Of a stretch of 64,000 nucleotides of DNA, positions 1-8,443 are shown one piece after another. The first letter of the stretch is position 1. The number at the start of each line of letters is the position of its first letter. The stretch is from Streptomyces sp. YS415 (GTDB lineage: Bacteria; Actinomycetota; Actinomycetes; Streptomycetales; Streptomycetaceae). A program made the position numbers and the translations under genes. The stretch spans positions 248,001 through 312,000 of the forward strand of contig NZ_JAMJFL010000002.1 of assembly GCF_023544665.1 (NCBI RefSeq), read 5' to 3'. The notes beneath the pieces are model-generated. The model was given only the letters and a program-made list of their open reading frames with translations. It ran no database searches and had not been told where the DNA came from.

Positions 1-1
1 C

Positions 2-316
2 GGCCACGGCATCGGCACCGAGATGCACATGGACCCGCACCTGCTGAACTACGTCGAGCGCCGGCGCGGCAAGGGCCCGAAGCTGGTACCGGGCTTCTGC
101 CTGGCCATCGAGCCGATGGTGTCCCTCGGCACCCCGAAGACCGAGGTCCTCGAGGACGACTGGACGGTCATCACCACGGACGGCACCTGGTCCTCGCACT
201 GGGAGCACTCCGTCGCGCTGACGGAGGAGGGGCCGCTGGTTCTGACGGCTCCGGACGGCGGCAAGGCGAAGCTGGCGGAGTACGGCATCACGGCCGCGCC
301 GGATCCGCTGGCCTGA
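2..316 (+). CDS. map: Methionine aminopeptidase type I, C-terminal part (5' end outside window)
   Basis: This cytoplasmic metalloenzyme removes the initiator Met from nascent proteins. The reading frame is open from the first bases and ends in TGA at 314-316, so only the last 104 residues are present. The opening GHGIGTEMH carries one metal-ligand His region of the family, and the later IEPM contains a conserved metal-binding Glu. The C-terminal [15 protein letters not shown] is the typical end of actinobacterial MetAP, including the last metal-ligand Glu region. Its place just before infA matches the secY-adk-map-infA order of Streptomyces. Upstream domains cannot be judged. The last 159 bp are repeated downstream at 422-580. 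Confidence 0.93.
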   Translation, partial: GHGIGTEMHMDPHLLNYVERRRGKGPKLVPGFCLAIEPMVSLGTPKTEVLEDDWTVITTDGTWSSHWEHSVALTEEGPLVLTAPDGGKAKLAEYGITAAPDPLA

Positions 317-421
317 GGACGGGCCGAGCCGGTGCCCGCCGGTCGGAGGCCGGCGCAGCCGCTCGAAGCTTGTGAGGCGCCCCGGGCGCCGAGCCCGCGA
401 GAGTGGCGTCGGGGATCGGTC

Positions 422-580
422 GACTGGACGGTCATCACCACGGTCGGCACCTGGTCCTCGCACTGGGAGCACTCCGTCGCGCTGACGGAGGAGGGGCCGC
501 TGGTTCTGACGGCCCCGGACGGGGGCAAGGCGAAGCCGGCGGAGTACGGCATCACGGCCGCGCCGGATCCGCCGGCCTGA
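422..580 (+). pseudogene. Decayed partial duplicate of the map 3' end
   Basis: These 159 bp copy the last 159 bp of map (158-316) with the same length, the same stop codon and about five substitutions, giving roughly 97% identity. Three substitutions change residues (D to V, and two L to P near the end). Similarity stops abruptly before the DWTVITT segment and right after the TGA. A GTG at 332 could open an 82-codon frame through the copy, but the first 30 residues resemble nothing and the copy lacks all of the fold and most metal ligands. I therefore read it as a non-functional duplication fragment and not as a gene. The 105 bp between the copies (317-421) hold nothing recognisable. Confidence 0.85.
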
Positions 581-668
581 GTGCCTCGGCGGGGGCGCGG
601 CGCGCATCCGGGCCGCGTCCTGGTTCGTCGGTGCTTAATGATCTGGCCCGTGGGGCAGACTTTCCCGA

Positions 669-698
669 TTCGTGTTTCCGGGTGCGCTGTCGTAGACT
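669..698 (+). promoter_or_regulatory. Possible promoter for infA operon
   Basis: In the 199-bp gap between the map duplicate and infA, TAGACT at 693-698 is a good housekeeping -10 hexamer. A weak -35 (TTCGTG, 669-674) lies 18 bp upstream. The rest of 581-779 shows no gene. The call is by eye only. Confidence 0.35.
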
Positions 699-779
699 GA
701 CTCGTCGGCTCTTGTGTACCCGCATGTCTGCATGCGCTCGCACTGAGTCGATCAAGGTAGTCGATTCGAAGGGCGAAGC

Positions 780-1001
780 GTGGCCAAGAAGCAAGGTGCC
801 ATCGAGATCGAGGGCACTGTCGTCGAGTCTCTTCCGAACGCCATGTTCAAGGTCGAGCTCCAGAACGGCCACCAGGTCCTGGCACACATCAGCGGCAAGA
901 TGCGTATGCACTACATCCGCATCCTCCCTGACGACCGGGTCGTGGTGGAGCTCTCTCCGTACGACCTGACGCGTGGCCGGATCGTCTACCGCTACAAGTA
1001 G
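780..1001 (+). CDS. infA: Translation initiation factor IF-1
   Basis: IF-1 binds the ribosomal A site during initiation and helps IF-2 and IF-3 select the start codon. The 73-residue product starting [12 protein letters not shown] is one S1/OB-fold domain of the exact family length, with the conserved ending RGRIVYRYK. The start is the GTG at 780. The gene leads the infA-rpmJ-rpsM-rpsK-rpoA-rplQ run, all on the plus strand and most likely co-transcribed. Identification is secure. Confidence 0.98.
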   Translation: MAKKQGAIEIEGTVVESLPNAMFKVELQNGHQVLAHISGKMRMHYIRILPDDRVVVELSPYDLTRGRIVYRYK

Positions 1002-1060
1002 ATCTTGCCCGCGCTCCGTTTCGGCGGGGTGATGGCACTGACCCGGAGAACCTCAATCCC

Positions 1061-1174
1061 ATGAAGGTCAAGCCGAGCGTCAAGAAGATCTGCGACAAGT
1101 GCAGGGTGATCCGCCGTCACGGTCGGGTCATGGTCATCTGCGACAACCCGCGCCACAAGCAGCGCCAGGGCTGA
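1061..1174 (+). CDS. rpmJ: 50S ribosomal protein L36
   Basis: This is the smallest large-subunit protein, 37 residues, starting [14 protein letters not shown] and ending NPRHKQRQG. The four zinc-ribbon ligands are intact (C11, C14, C27, H32), so this is the zinc-binding C+ type and not the zinc-free C- paralogue that Streptomyces expresses under Zur control. It lies 59 bp after infA. Confidence 0.97.
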   Translation: MKVKPSVKKICDKCRVIRRHGRVMVICDNPRHKQRQG

Positions 1175-1367
1175 CGCACGACCTTTCCCTCTGCACTTCT
1201 TTCGCAGAGACTTCGCGCGACGCAAGCTGAATTTGTTCATACGCAGAACCCAGGCGAGCGATCGTCTGACACCCCCGGTTCGGAGGCCGGGGACCCAGTT
1301 CGTACCTGGTACGGCGGCTGGGAATCGGTTCTGCGGAAGACCTCCGAAGATCACCAGGAGCCATTGA

Positions 1368-1748
1368 ATGGCACGCGTTTCCGGTGTTGACATCCCGCGC
1401 GACAAGCGCGTGGAGGTTGCCCTCACCTACGTGTTCGGCATCGGTCGGACCCTCTCCCAGGCGACGCTGGCTGCGACCGGCGTCGACCCGAACACCCGCG
1501 TTCGCGACCTCTCCGAGGAGCAGCTCGTCGCGATTCGTGAGTACGTCGACAACAACATCAAGACCGAGGGTGACCTCCGCCGCGAGGTCCAGGCCGACAT
1601 CCGCCGCAAGGTCGAGATCGGCTGCTACCAGGGTCTGCGCCACCGCCGTGGCCTGCCCGTCCGCGGTCAGCGCACCAGCACCAACGCCCGCACCCGCAAG
1701 GGCCCGCGTCGCGCCATCGCCGGCAAGAAGAAGCCGGGCAAGAAGTAG
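1368..1748 (+). CDS. rpsM: 30S ribosomal protein S13
   Basis: S13 sits in the head of the small subunit and contacts the P-site tRNA and the B1 intersubunit bridges. The 126-residue product starts [15 protein letters not shown], has the helix-two-turn-helix core, and ends in the basic [14 protein letters not shown] tail that reaches the decoding region. AGGAG lies just upstream of the ATG. The 193-bp leader after rpmJ is long for this operon and contains a short GC hairpin around 1270-1295, but no clear promoter was recognised. Confidence 0.98.
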   Translation: MARVSGVDIPRDKRVEVALTYVFGIGRTLSQATLAATGVDPNTRVRDLSEEQLVAIREYVDNNIKTEGDLRREVQADIRRKVEIGCYQGLRHRRGLPVRGQRTSTNARTRKGPRRAIAGKKKPGKK

Positions 1749-1814
1749 TCCTCAGCGGACTTCGCAGTCCAGCGGTCTTCGCTGTAGGACCGACCACCTC
1801 CCGTAGGAGTACAG

Positions 1815-2219
1815 ATGCCCCCCAAGGGTCGTCAGGGCGCTGCCAAGAAGGTGCGCCGCAAGGAAAAGAAGAACGTCGCTCACGGCCACGCGCACATCAA
1901 GAGCACGTTCAACAACACGATCGTCTCGATCACGGACCCCTCGGGCAACGTGATCTCCTGGGCCTCCGCCGGCCACGTCGGCTTCAAGGGCTCCCGGAAG
2001 TCCACGCCGTTCGCCGCGCAGATGGCCGCCGAGTCGGCTGCCCGTCGCGCCCAGGAGCACGGCATGCGCAAGGTCGACGTGTTCGTCAAGGGCCCGGGTT
2101 CCGGTCGTGAGACCGCCATCCGTTCGCTCCAGGCGACCGGTCTCGAGGTCGGCTCCATTCAGGACGTCACCCCGACCCCGCACAACGGCTGCCGTCCGCC
2201 GAAGCGCCGCCGCGTCTGA
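1815..2219 (+). CDS. rpsK: 30S ribosomal protein S11
   Basis: S11 is a platform protein of the small subunit near the E site. The 134-residue product begins [20 protein letters not shown] and carries the conserved [20 protein letters not shown] segment and the C-terminal [24 protein letters not shown] precedes the ATG. It sits 66 bp after rpsM and 127 bp before rpoA. Confidence 0.98.
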   Translation: MPPKGRQGAAKKVRRKEKKNVAHGHAHIKSTFNNTIVSITDPSGNVISWASAGHVGFKGSRKSTPFAAQMAAESAARRAQEHGMRKVDVFVKGPGSGRETAIRSLQATGLEVGSIQDVTPTPHNGCRPPKRRRV

Positions 2220-2346
2220 CGCGTCGCGCCCTTCGCGGGCTGGGTTTCCGGGCGGTACGGCTCCTTCGAGTCGTATCGCCCGTACCCTTGTCACATATCA
2301 GGGCGTCAAATAGCGGGCGCCCCTGACAGAAGGATCTGATCCACAC

Positions 2347-3369
2347 ATGCTGATCGCTCAGCGTCCCTCGTTGACCGAAGAGGTCGTCGACGAATTCCGC
2401 TCCCGGTTCGTGATCGAGCCGCTGGAGCCGGGCTTCGGTTACACCCTCGGCAACTCCCTCCGCCGGACCCTCCTGTCCTCCATCCCCGGCGCGGCTGTCA
2501 CCAGCATCCGCATCGACGGCGTGCTGCACGAGTTCACCACCGTGCCGGGCGTCAAGGAGGACGTCACCGACCTGATCCTCAACATCAAGCAGCTGGTCGT
2601 CTCCTCGGAGCACGACGAGCCGGTCGTGATGTACCTGCGCAAGCAGGGCCCGGGTCTGGTCACCGCCGCCGACATCGCGCCCCCGGCCGGTGTCGAGGTG
2701 CACAACCCCGACCTCGTCCTCGCCACGCTCAACGGCAAGGGCAAGCTGGAGATGGAGCTGACGGTCGAGCGCGGCCGCGGTTACGTCTCCGCCGTGCAGA
2801 ACAAGCAGGTGGGCCAGGAGATCGGCCGTATCCCGGTCGACTCCATCTACTCGCCGGTGCTCAAGGTCACGTACAAGGTCGAGGCGACCCGTGTCGAGCA
2901 GCGCACCGACTTCGACAAGCTGATCGTCGACGTCGAGACCAAGCAGGCGATGCGTCCGCGTGACGCCATGGCCTCCGCCGGTAAGACCCTGGTCGAGCTG
3001 TTCGGTCTCGCCCGCGAGCTGAACATCGACGCCGAGGGCATCGACATGGGCCCGTCCCCCACGGACGCCGCCCTTGCCGCTGATCTGGCGCTGCCGATCG
3101 AGGAGCTGGAGCTCACGGTCCGCTCCTACAACTGCCTGAAGCGCGAGGGCATCCACTCCGTGGGTGAGCTCGTGGCGCGCTCCGAGGCCGACCTGCTGGA
3201 CATCCGCAACTTCGGTGCGAAGTCCATCGACGAGGTCAAGGCGAAGCTGGCCGGCATGGGCCTGGCCCTGAAGGACAGCCCGCCCGGATTCGACCCCACG
3301 GCCGCTGCCGACGCCTTCGGCGCCGACGACGACGCGGACGCGGGTTTCGTGGAGACCGAGCAGTACTGA
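2347..3369 (+). CDS. rpoA: DNA-directed RNA polymerase subunit alpha
   Basis: The alpha dimer nucleates RNA polymerase assembly, and its C-terminal domain binds UP elements and activators. The 340-residue protein has the alpha-NTD (about 1-230, with [17 protein letters not shown]) and, after a linker, the alpha-CTD (about 245-310, with [20 protein letters not shown]). An acidic tail ([16 protein letters not shown]) ends the protein. Length and motifs fit Streptomyces RpoA. A 9-bp inverted repeat (GCCGGTGAG / CTCACCGGG region, 3380-3401) follows the stop and may modulate read-through into rplQ. Confidence 0.99.
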   Translation: MLIAQRPSLTEEVVDEFRSRFVIEPLEPGFGYTLGNSLRRTLLSSIPGAAVTSIRIDGVLHEFTTVPGVKEDVTDLILNIKQLVVSSEHDEPVVMYLRKQGPGLVTAADIAPPAGVEVHNPDLVLATLNGKGKLEMELTVERGRGYVSAVQNKQVGQEIGRIPVDSIYSPVLKVTYKVEATRVEQRTDFDKLIVDVETKQAMRPRDAMASAGKTLVELFGLARELNIDAEGIDMGPSPTDAALAADLALPIEELELTVRSYNCLKREGIHSVGELVARSEADLLDIRNFGAKSIDEVKAKLAGMGLALKDSPPGFDPTAAADAFGADDDADAGFVETEQY

Positions 3370-3453
3370 TCGGTCGTTGCCGGTGAGCACCCGCTCACCG
3401 GGTTCCTGACCCCGGTACCTGATACGGCCGGGGCAGACACACAGGAGAAAGAA

Positions 3454-3963
3454 ATGCCGAAGCCCACCAAGGGTGCCCGTCTGGGCGGCAGCGCCGCGCA
3501 CGAGAAGCTGCTCCTCGCGAACCTGGCGAAGAGCCTCTTCGAGCACGGCCGCATCACCACCACCGAGGCGAAGGCCCGTCGCCTGCGCCCGTACGCCGAG
3601 CGTCTGGTCACCAAGGCGAAGAAGGGTGACCTTCACAACCGCCGTCAGGTGCTCCAGGTGATCACGGACAAGAGCATCGTGCACACGCTCTTCACCGAGA
3701 TCGGCCCGCGCTACGAGAACCGCCCGGGTGGCTACACCCGTATCACCAAGATCGGTAACCGCCGTGGCGACAACGCGCCCATGGCTGTCATCGAGCTGGT
3801 CGAGGCGCTGACCGTGGCGCAGGAGGCGACCGGCGAGGCCGAGGCCGCGACGAAGCGTGCCGCCAAGGACGCGGAGACGCCGGCTGCTGAGCCGACCAAG
3901 GCTGACGTGACCAAGGCCGATGAGGCCGAGGAGACGCCCGCCGAGGAGTCCAAGGACGCGTAA
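3454..3963 (+). CDS. rplQ: 50S ribosomal protein L17
   Basis: L17 lies near the peptide exit tunnel of the large subunit. Residues 1-118 form the conserved L17 core ([28 protein letters not shown] onward). Residues 119-169 are an Ala/Glu/Lys-rich low-complexity tail, which is usual in Streptomyces and absent from E. coli L17. A clear AGGAGAAAG ribosome-binding site precedes the ATG. It closes the rpoA operon; a copy of a dispersed intergenic repeat begins at its stop codon. Confidence 0.98.
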   Translation: MPKPTKGARLGGSAAHEKLLLANLAKSLFEHGRITTTEAKARRLRPYAERLVTKAKKGDLHNRRQVLQVITDKSIVHTLFTEIGPRYENRPGGYTRITKIGNRRGDNAPMAVIELVEALTVAQEATGEAEAATKRAAKDAETPAAEPTKADVTKADEAEETPAEESKDA

Positions 3964-4035
3964 GCGTCTGCCGGGGACTGTTCGTCGGCGGGTGCGGCTT
4001 CGTCGTGGCTCGTCGCGCAGTTCCCCGCGCCCCTG
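3963..4035 (+). repeat. Dispersed intergenic repeat, copy 1
   Basis: This segment starts on the last base of the rplQ stop codon and resembles 18307-18378 almost throughout. The shared parts are an AGCGTCTGC start, a G-rich middle and the core GTCGCGCAGTTCCCCGCGC. The core is a common Streptomyces intergenic word that often forms one arm of long terminator-like palindromes; here the opposite arm is degenerate. Confidence 0.7.
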
Positions 4036-4101
4036 AGGGCGTTGCGGGTCCGTTCCTTTCGAGGGGCGGGCCCGCTTTTGTGTTGCTGAGAGGATCTCTG
4101 T

Positions 4102-4944
4102 GTGAGTGACGACGTACAGCCCGGGTTCGTGCGGGTGCGGCTTGACCTGTCCTACGACGGGACCGAATTCTCCGGTTGGGCCAAGCAGGCCGGGGGGCGG
4201 CGGACCGTGCAGGGGGAGGTCGAAGCCGCGCTGCGGACCGTGACGCGGTCCCGGGAGACGTACGACCTGACCGTGGCCGGGCGGACGGACGCCGGGGTGC
4301 ATGCGCGGGGACAGGTGGCGCATGTGGATCTGCCCGCCGAGCTGTGGGAGGAGCACCGGGAGAAGCTGGTCAAGCGGCTCGCGGGGCGGCTGCCCAAGGA
4401 TGTGCGGGTGTGGGCACTGACCGAGGCTCCGGGGGGGTTCAACGCGCGGTTCGCCGCGCTGTGGCGGCGGTACATCTACCGGGTCGCCGACCGGCCGGGC
4501 GGGGTGGATCCGCTGCTGCGCAGTCATGTGCTCTGGCACGACTGGGACTTGGACGTGGCCGTGATGGACGCCGCCGCCAAGTCCCTCGTCGGCGAGCACG
4601 ACTTCGCCGCCTACGCGAAGAAGCGCGAGGGCGCCTCGACGGTCCGGGAAATCTTCGACTTCGAGGTGCGGCGGACCGCCGACGGGGTCGTCGAGATCGA
4701 GGTCCGGGCCGACGCCTTCTGCCACAACCAAGTGCGGTCCATGGTGGGCGCGTTGCTGTTCGTCGGCGACGGGCACCGCGGGGTGGAGTGGCCGCGGAAG
4801 GTGCTTGACGCCCGGCTGCGGGACAGTGCCGTACATGTCGTACGGCCGCACGGGCTGACCCTGGAAGAGGTCGCCTACCCGGCCGCCGATCAGCTCGCCG
4901 AGCGGCAGCGGCAGGCCCGGCGGGTGCGCGGGCAGGTGCACTGA
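4102..4944 (+). CDS. truA: tRNA pseudouridine(38-40) synthase
   Basis: TruA converts U38, U39 and U40 in tRNA anticodon arms to pseudouridine. The 280-residue protein contains [16 protein letters not shown] and the catalytic-Asp motif [16 protein letters not shown] near residues 60-75. It also has [17 protein letters not shown], typical of the second half of the fold. The start is GTG at 4102, 5 bp after a weak AGGATC. It follows rplQ by 138 bp, the normal actinobacterial arrangement, and is closed by a strong hairpin. Confidence 0.96.
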   Translation: MSDDVQPGFVRVRLDLSYDGTEFSGWAKQAGGRRTVQGEVEAALRTVTRSRETYDLTVAGRTDAGVHARGQVAHVDLPAELWEEHREKLVKRLAGRLPKDVRVWALTEAPGGFNARFAALWRRYIYRVADRPGGVDPLLRSHVLWHDWDLDVAVMDAAAKSLVGEHDFAAYAKKREGASTVREIFDFEVRRTADGVVEIEVRADAFCHNQVRSMVGALLFVGDGHRGVEWPRKVLDARLRDSAVHVVRPHGLTLEEVAYPAADQLAERQRQARRVRGQVH

Positions 4945-4979
4945 AAAGGGGCCCCGCACCTGGCGGGGCCCCCTTTCAG
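4942..4979. terminator. Bidirectional terminator between truA and the surface-protein gene
   Basis: A long GC-rich stem (AAAGGGGCCCCGC with GCGGGGCCCCCTTT, one bulge, 5-nt loop) has A residues on one side and T residues on the other. It can terminate both convergent genes. Confidence 0.85.
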
Positions 4980-5000
4980 CGGGCGTCGGTCCTGCGGGCG

Positions 5001-6806
5001 TCAGTCCTGTGCGCGGGTGCGCTTGCGCAGGCGCATCGCGGCCCAGCCGAGACCGACCAGGGCCGCGGCCGACCCGGCCAGGGTGCCGATGCCCGCGGCG
5101 CCGGTCAGGGCGAGGCTGCCCGAGTCGCCCTGGGTGTCGGTGCCGCCGGAGCCGCCGGTGCTGCCGGAGCCGCCGGTCGTGGCGTCGGACGTGCCGGACG
5201 GGCTCGGGGACGGGGACGCGGTCGCGCTCTCCTCGGTCACCTCGACGGTGAAGCGGATCCCGGCGTCGCCGGCCTTCGCGAGGACGTTGTAGGTGCCCGG
5301 CTCCTGGCCGGCGACCAGTTCGGTGGCCGTGGCCTCGCCGTCGGCGTCGGTGGTGACGCTCACGGACTGCTCGCCGTCGAACGTCGGGGCCTCGTCGGTG
5401 TTGCTCTCGACGCTGAACTTCACCTCGGTGTCGGCCGCGGGGGCGCCGTCCTTGGTCACCTTGACGGCCAGCGGCTCGGCGAAGGCCTCACCGGGGCCCG
5501 CCTGCTGGTCGTCGCCGCCCGTGATCTCGACGGCGTGGCTCAGTTCCCCGACATGGGCGGTGAACGTCGTGGAGGCGTCACCGGAGGTCGCGCGGACCGT
5601 GAAGGCGCCCTCCTTCTCCTCGGTGATGATGTGGGGGGACTGGGCGCGTCCCTGGGCGTCCGTGTACACCTCGGCCGGGGTGGAGTCGTCCCACCGCACA
5701 CCGAGGCCGTTCGGATCCTCCAGGGTGTAGGTCACCTTCTGGTCGGGCAGCGGCTCGCCGTCCTTGTCGTGGGCCACGACGACCATCGGGTCGGAGATGT
5801 CGGACGGATCGATGGTCTGGCCGTCACCGGACTCGCGGGTCAGCTCGGACACCACGGGGATGCCCTTGGGGTCCTTCCACTGGAAGACCACGCGGCCGTC
5901 GCCGCCGCGGGAGTTGGAGCCACCCTGGCCGACGCCGGAGAGGTCGGGCGTGTTGTCGTCGAGCGGATCGTGCACCCAGAACGGGTCGTCCTTCGCCGGC
6001 GGGTAGGACGTGTTGCTGCTCACCAGGCGTACGTCGGAGGTGCGCTCGGCGTCGACGTAACTGGAGCCGCCACCGCCGCTGCCGGCGTCACCCTTCGCCT
6101 CCCGGGCGCCGCCGCCACCGCCGCCCGCGTACCCCGCGCCGCCACCGCCCGCCTTGGCGCCGCCGTCACCACCGGCACCGCCCTGCGCGTGATCGGCGCC
6201 TGGCTTGCCGCCCTCGGTGCCGGCTGCGCCGCCCTGGCCGCCCTTCGCGCCCTTGCCGCCGAAGTCGCCGCCGCCGGCGTCGCCGCCGTCGGGAGCGCCA
6301 CCGTCTCCACCGCTGCCCAGGTCATGGGTGCCGTACCCGCCGCCGCCACCGCCGGCGGCGATGAACAGAGCGGTGCCATCCGCGGCGCGGACCGCGGTGC
6401 TCGCGCCGCCGTTGCCGCTGAAATTGCCCTCGCCGGCCTTGCCGCCGAGCGCGTCGCCGTAGAGCTTGCCTCCGACGCGCAGACCACCGACCTTGACGGT
6501 CAGGTGCTCACCGGGGGTGACGTCCAGCGTGCCCCCCACGTACGCGGCGTTGCCCCCGCCGGCGAACGGGTTGCCGTCGCCGCCCATGCCCCAGCCGCGG
6601 AAGTCCAACTCCTCGATCCCCGCCGGGACCTGGAAGTCCACGGCGGCGCCCGAGTGGTCGAAGATCTTGCAGTGGGTGAAGCCCTCGGTCGGCTTGCACG
6701 GTGCGGTTCCGGCCGCGGCGGCCGGGAAGGCTCCCCCGACTCCCAGCCCCGCCACGAGCAGTGCGGCCGCAGCGGTGAAGCGCAGGCCGACTGAACCCCT
6801 GTTCAT
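5001..6806 (-). CDS. Sortase-anchored glycine-rich surface protein with Ig-like repeats
   Basis: The product is an exported, wall-anchored protein of about 601 residues and unknown function. The start at 6806 has GGAGGG a few bases upstream and gives a signal peptide (MNRGSVGLRFTAAAALLVAG, cleavage near AAAAG). Residues about 35-290 are a glycine-rich domain with long Gly-Gly runs, followed by two or three Ig-like/Big-type beta domains (about 300-540). A Ser/Thr/Pro/Gly spacer leads to LALTG, a hydrophobic segment and RLRKRTRAQD. LAXTG is the class E sortase signal of Streptomyces, so covalent attachment to peptidoglycan is inferred. The gene faces truA across a terminator and is divergent from a polysaccharide deacetylase, pointing to a surface or adhesion role. 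Confidence 0.85.
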   Translation of the reverse strand: MNRGSVGLRFTAAAALLVAGLGVGGAFPAAAAGTAPCKPTEGFTHCKIFDHSGAAVDFQVPAGIEELDFRGWGMGGDGNPFAGGGNAAYVGGTLDVTPGEHLTVKVGGLRVGGKLYGDALGGKAGEGNFSGNGGASTAVRAADGTALFIAAGGGGGGYGTHDLGSGGDGGAPDGGDAGGGDFGGKGAKGGQGGAAGTEGGKPGADHAQGGAGGDGGAKAGGGGAGYAGGGGGGAREAKGDAGSGGGGSSYVDAERTSDVRLVSSNTSYPPAKDDPFWVHDPLDDNTPDLSGVGQGGSNSRGGDGRVVFQWKDPKGIPVVSELTRESGDGQTIDPSDISDPMVVVAHDKDGEPLPDQKVTYTLEDPNGLGVRWDDSTPAEVYTDAQGRAQSPHIITEEKEGAFTVRATSGDASTTFTAHVGELSHAVEITGGDDQQAGPGEAFAEPLAVKVTKDGAPAADTEVKFSVESNTDEAPTFDGEQSVSVTTDADGEATATELVAGQEPGTYNVLAKAGDAGIRFTVEVTEESATASPSPSPSGTSDATTGGSGSTGGSGGTDTQGDSGSLALTGAAGIGTLAGSAAALVGLGWAAMRLRKRTRAQD

Positions 6807-7045
6807 GAACCCTCCGGTGTCATACGTACACAGCCCCCCCAGGGGCCTGCGAAGTGTGGTGGTGAGGCGGCGAGATTCCCCTGTCTCGTCCAGGCCCTTG
6901 AAAAATGAAGGTAGGACCGAAAGCATCAACCTCACGTGTTCTACTGTGAGTTTACTGTCACACTGGTCTCATTGAACACATGAATAAGTGAACGCTTTTG
7001 ACGAACGAGGGCACTTTGAGAAGAGGTAAAAGGGGCGCCGCTCCG

Positions 7046-8440
7046 ATGGGGCGGCGTTCCGCGCTGCGGGCCATGGGGTTCGGGGGCCTGGTCACGGTGG
7101 GCGGGATAGGCGCCCTGGCGACCGCGGACGCGGCACCCGCCGAGGGCCTCGGGGTGCCGCCGTACGCGCCGACGGGAGTGCGGCCGCGCTATCGCCGGGC
7201 CACCTGGAGCCAGCAGTTCCAGTCGGGGCACGGCTGGACGGCGGGCGGCGCGGGGACCGCCTCGTCGAACCCGGCCGACACCGATGTCTTCACCCGGGGG
7301 ACGTCCTCGGTCCGGGTGACCACCGCGGGCAGCGGGGTGCAGTCCTACGTCCGCAAGACCGGCATGACCGCCATGGATCTCAGCGGCAAGATGATCCGGC
7401 TGATCTTCCGGGTCTCCGACGCCGCCCACCTCAGCCGGATCGTCTTCTACCTCGGCAGCTCCGGGCTGAAGAACGCCTTCAGCTGGCGGGTGCACACCCA
7501 CTCCGGCACCGGTGCCAACTACGTGCAGTCCGGGGAGTGGGTGACGGTCCACCTGCAGTGGGCGGACGTGGCCGCCGCGTCCGGCACGTACACGCTCTCC
7601 GCGACGGGCGCGCCGTCGGTGCGGAACGGCTTCACCGACATGTCGTTCGCGGTCTACGACGACGCGGCGGCCCCGGTGACGTACCACCTGCAGGCGGTCG
7701 AGCTGGTGCCCGACACCGAGTCCGTCTTCCCCAAGGGTGTCGTGTCCATCACCTTCGACGACTCGCACAAGTCGGTGCACGACCTGGCCCGCCCGGTCAT
7801 GGACCCGTACGGCATGCCGGGCACGCTCTACAACATCGCCGACGTGATCGGCACCGGCTCCTTCGTGACCCTCGGCCAGATGCGCTCGCTGCAGGACTCC
7901 TCCGGCTGGGAGATGGCCGGGCACTCCTATGCCAACGCCACGCACACGGCGAGTTATCCCAAGCTCACCGCCCAGCAGGTCGACGCGGATTTCGCGAAGC
8001 TGCGGGAATGGCTCGTCGGCAACGGATTCACCAGTGAGCACTTCGCCTATCCGCACGGCGCATTTCAGAAGACCACCGACGGGGTGCCCGTCGATCTGCT
8101 CGCCGCCCGCCACTTCACCACCGCGCGCTCGATCATTTCCGAGACCATCGAGAGCTTTGCGCCGGCCATGCCCTACCGGCTCAAAGCACTGACCGGAATC
8201 ACCGACGGAACGGGAATCGGCGGCACCGCGCTGAGCAAGGTGATCGGTGCGGGCGGAGCGCTGGACCGCTGTGCGGGGAGCGGCAGTTGGCTGATCCTGT
8301 GCCTGCACAAGATCGTGGCCGGGACACCGGCGGCGAGCACCGAGATCAGCCAGGCCGGCCTCCGCACGCTGATGGCGGAGATCGACAAGCGCGAGATCGA
8401 GGTGCTCACCGTCCAGGAGGCCATGGCGTACTACAGCTGA
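7046..8440 (+). CDS. Secreted polysaccharide deacetylase (NodB-type), probable Tat substrate
   Basis: The product is a CE4-type deacetylase that would remove N- or O-acetyl groups from a surface glycan. The ATG at 7046 gives 464 residues beginning with a twin-arginine signal (MGRRSALRAMGFGGLVTVGG). TTG codons at 6998 and 7016 in the same frame would add 16 or 10 residues. The NodB region lies in the second half: VSITFDDSHKS (metal Asp; the usual TFDDG has S for G), EMAGHSYANATH (metal-binding His pair region) and FAYPHGAF. The first 230 residues form a beta-rich accessory domain without an obvious name. It is divergent from the anchored surface protein and convergent with the GT2 synthase, suggesting action on the same polymer. 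Confidence 0.82.
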   Translation: MGRRSALRAMGFGGLVTVGGIGALATADAAPAEGLGVPPYAPTGVRPRYRRATWSQQFQSGHGWTAGGAGTASSNPADTDVFTRGTSSVRVTTAGSGVQSYVRKTGMTAMDLSGKMIRLIFRVSDAAHLSRIVFYLGSSGLKNAFSWRVHTHSGTGANYVQSGEWVTVHLQWADVAAASGTYTLSATGAPSVRNGFTDMSFAVYDDAAAPVTYHLQAVELVPDTESVFPKGVVSITFDDSHKSVHDLARPVMDPYGMPGTLYNIADVIGTGSFVTLGQMRSLQDSSGWEMAGHSYANATHTASYPKLTAQQVDADFAKLREWLVGNGFTSEHFAYPHGAFQKTTDGVPVDLLAARHFTTARSIISETIESFAPAMPYRLKALTGITDGTGIGGTALSKVIGAGGALDRCAGSGSWLILCLHKIVAGTPAASTEISQAGLRTLMAEIDKREIEVLTVQEAMAYYS

Positions 8441-8443
8441 CGG

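Noticed and set aside
332..580. 82-codon GTG-started frame covering the map duplicate
   Set aside because: The extra N-terminal part has no family features, no good ribosome-binding site is present, and the rest is a fragment of map. Treated as a pseudogene.
2167..4959. 930-codon minus-strand open frame opposite rpsK-rpoA-rplQ-truA
   Set aside because: It mirrors four certain genes. Long antisense frames are expected from third-position GC bias.
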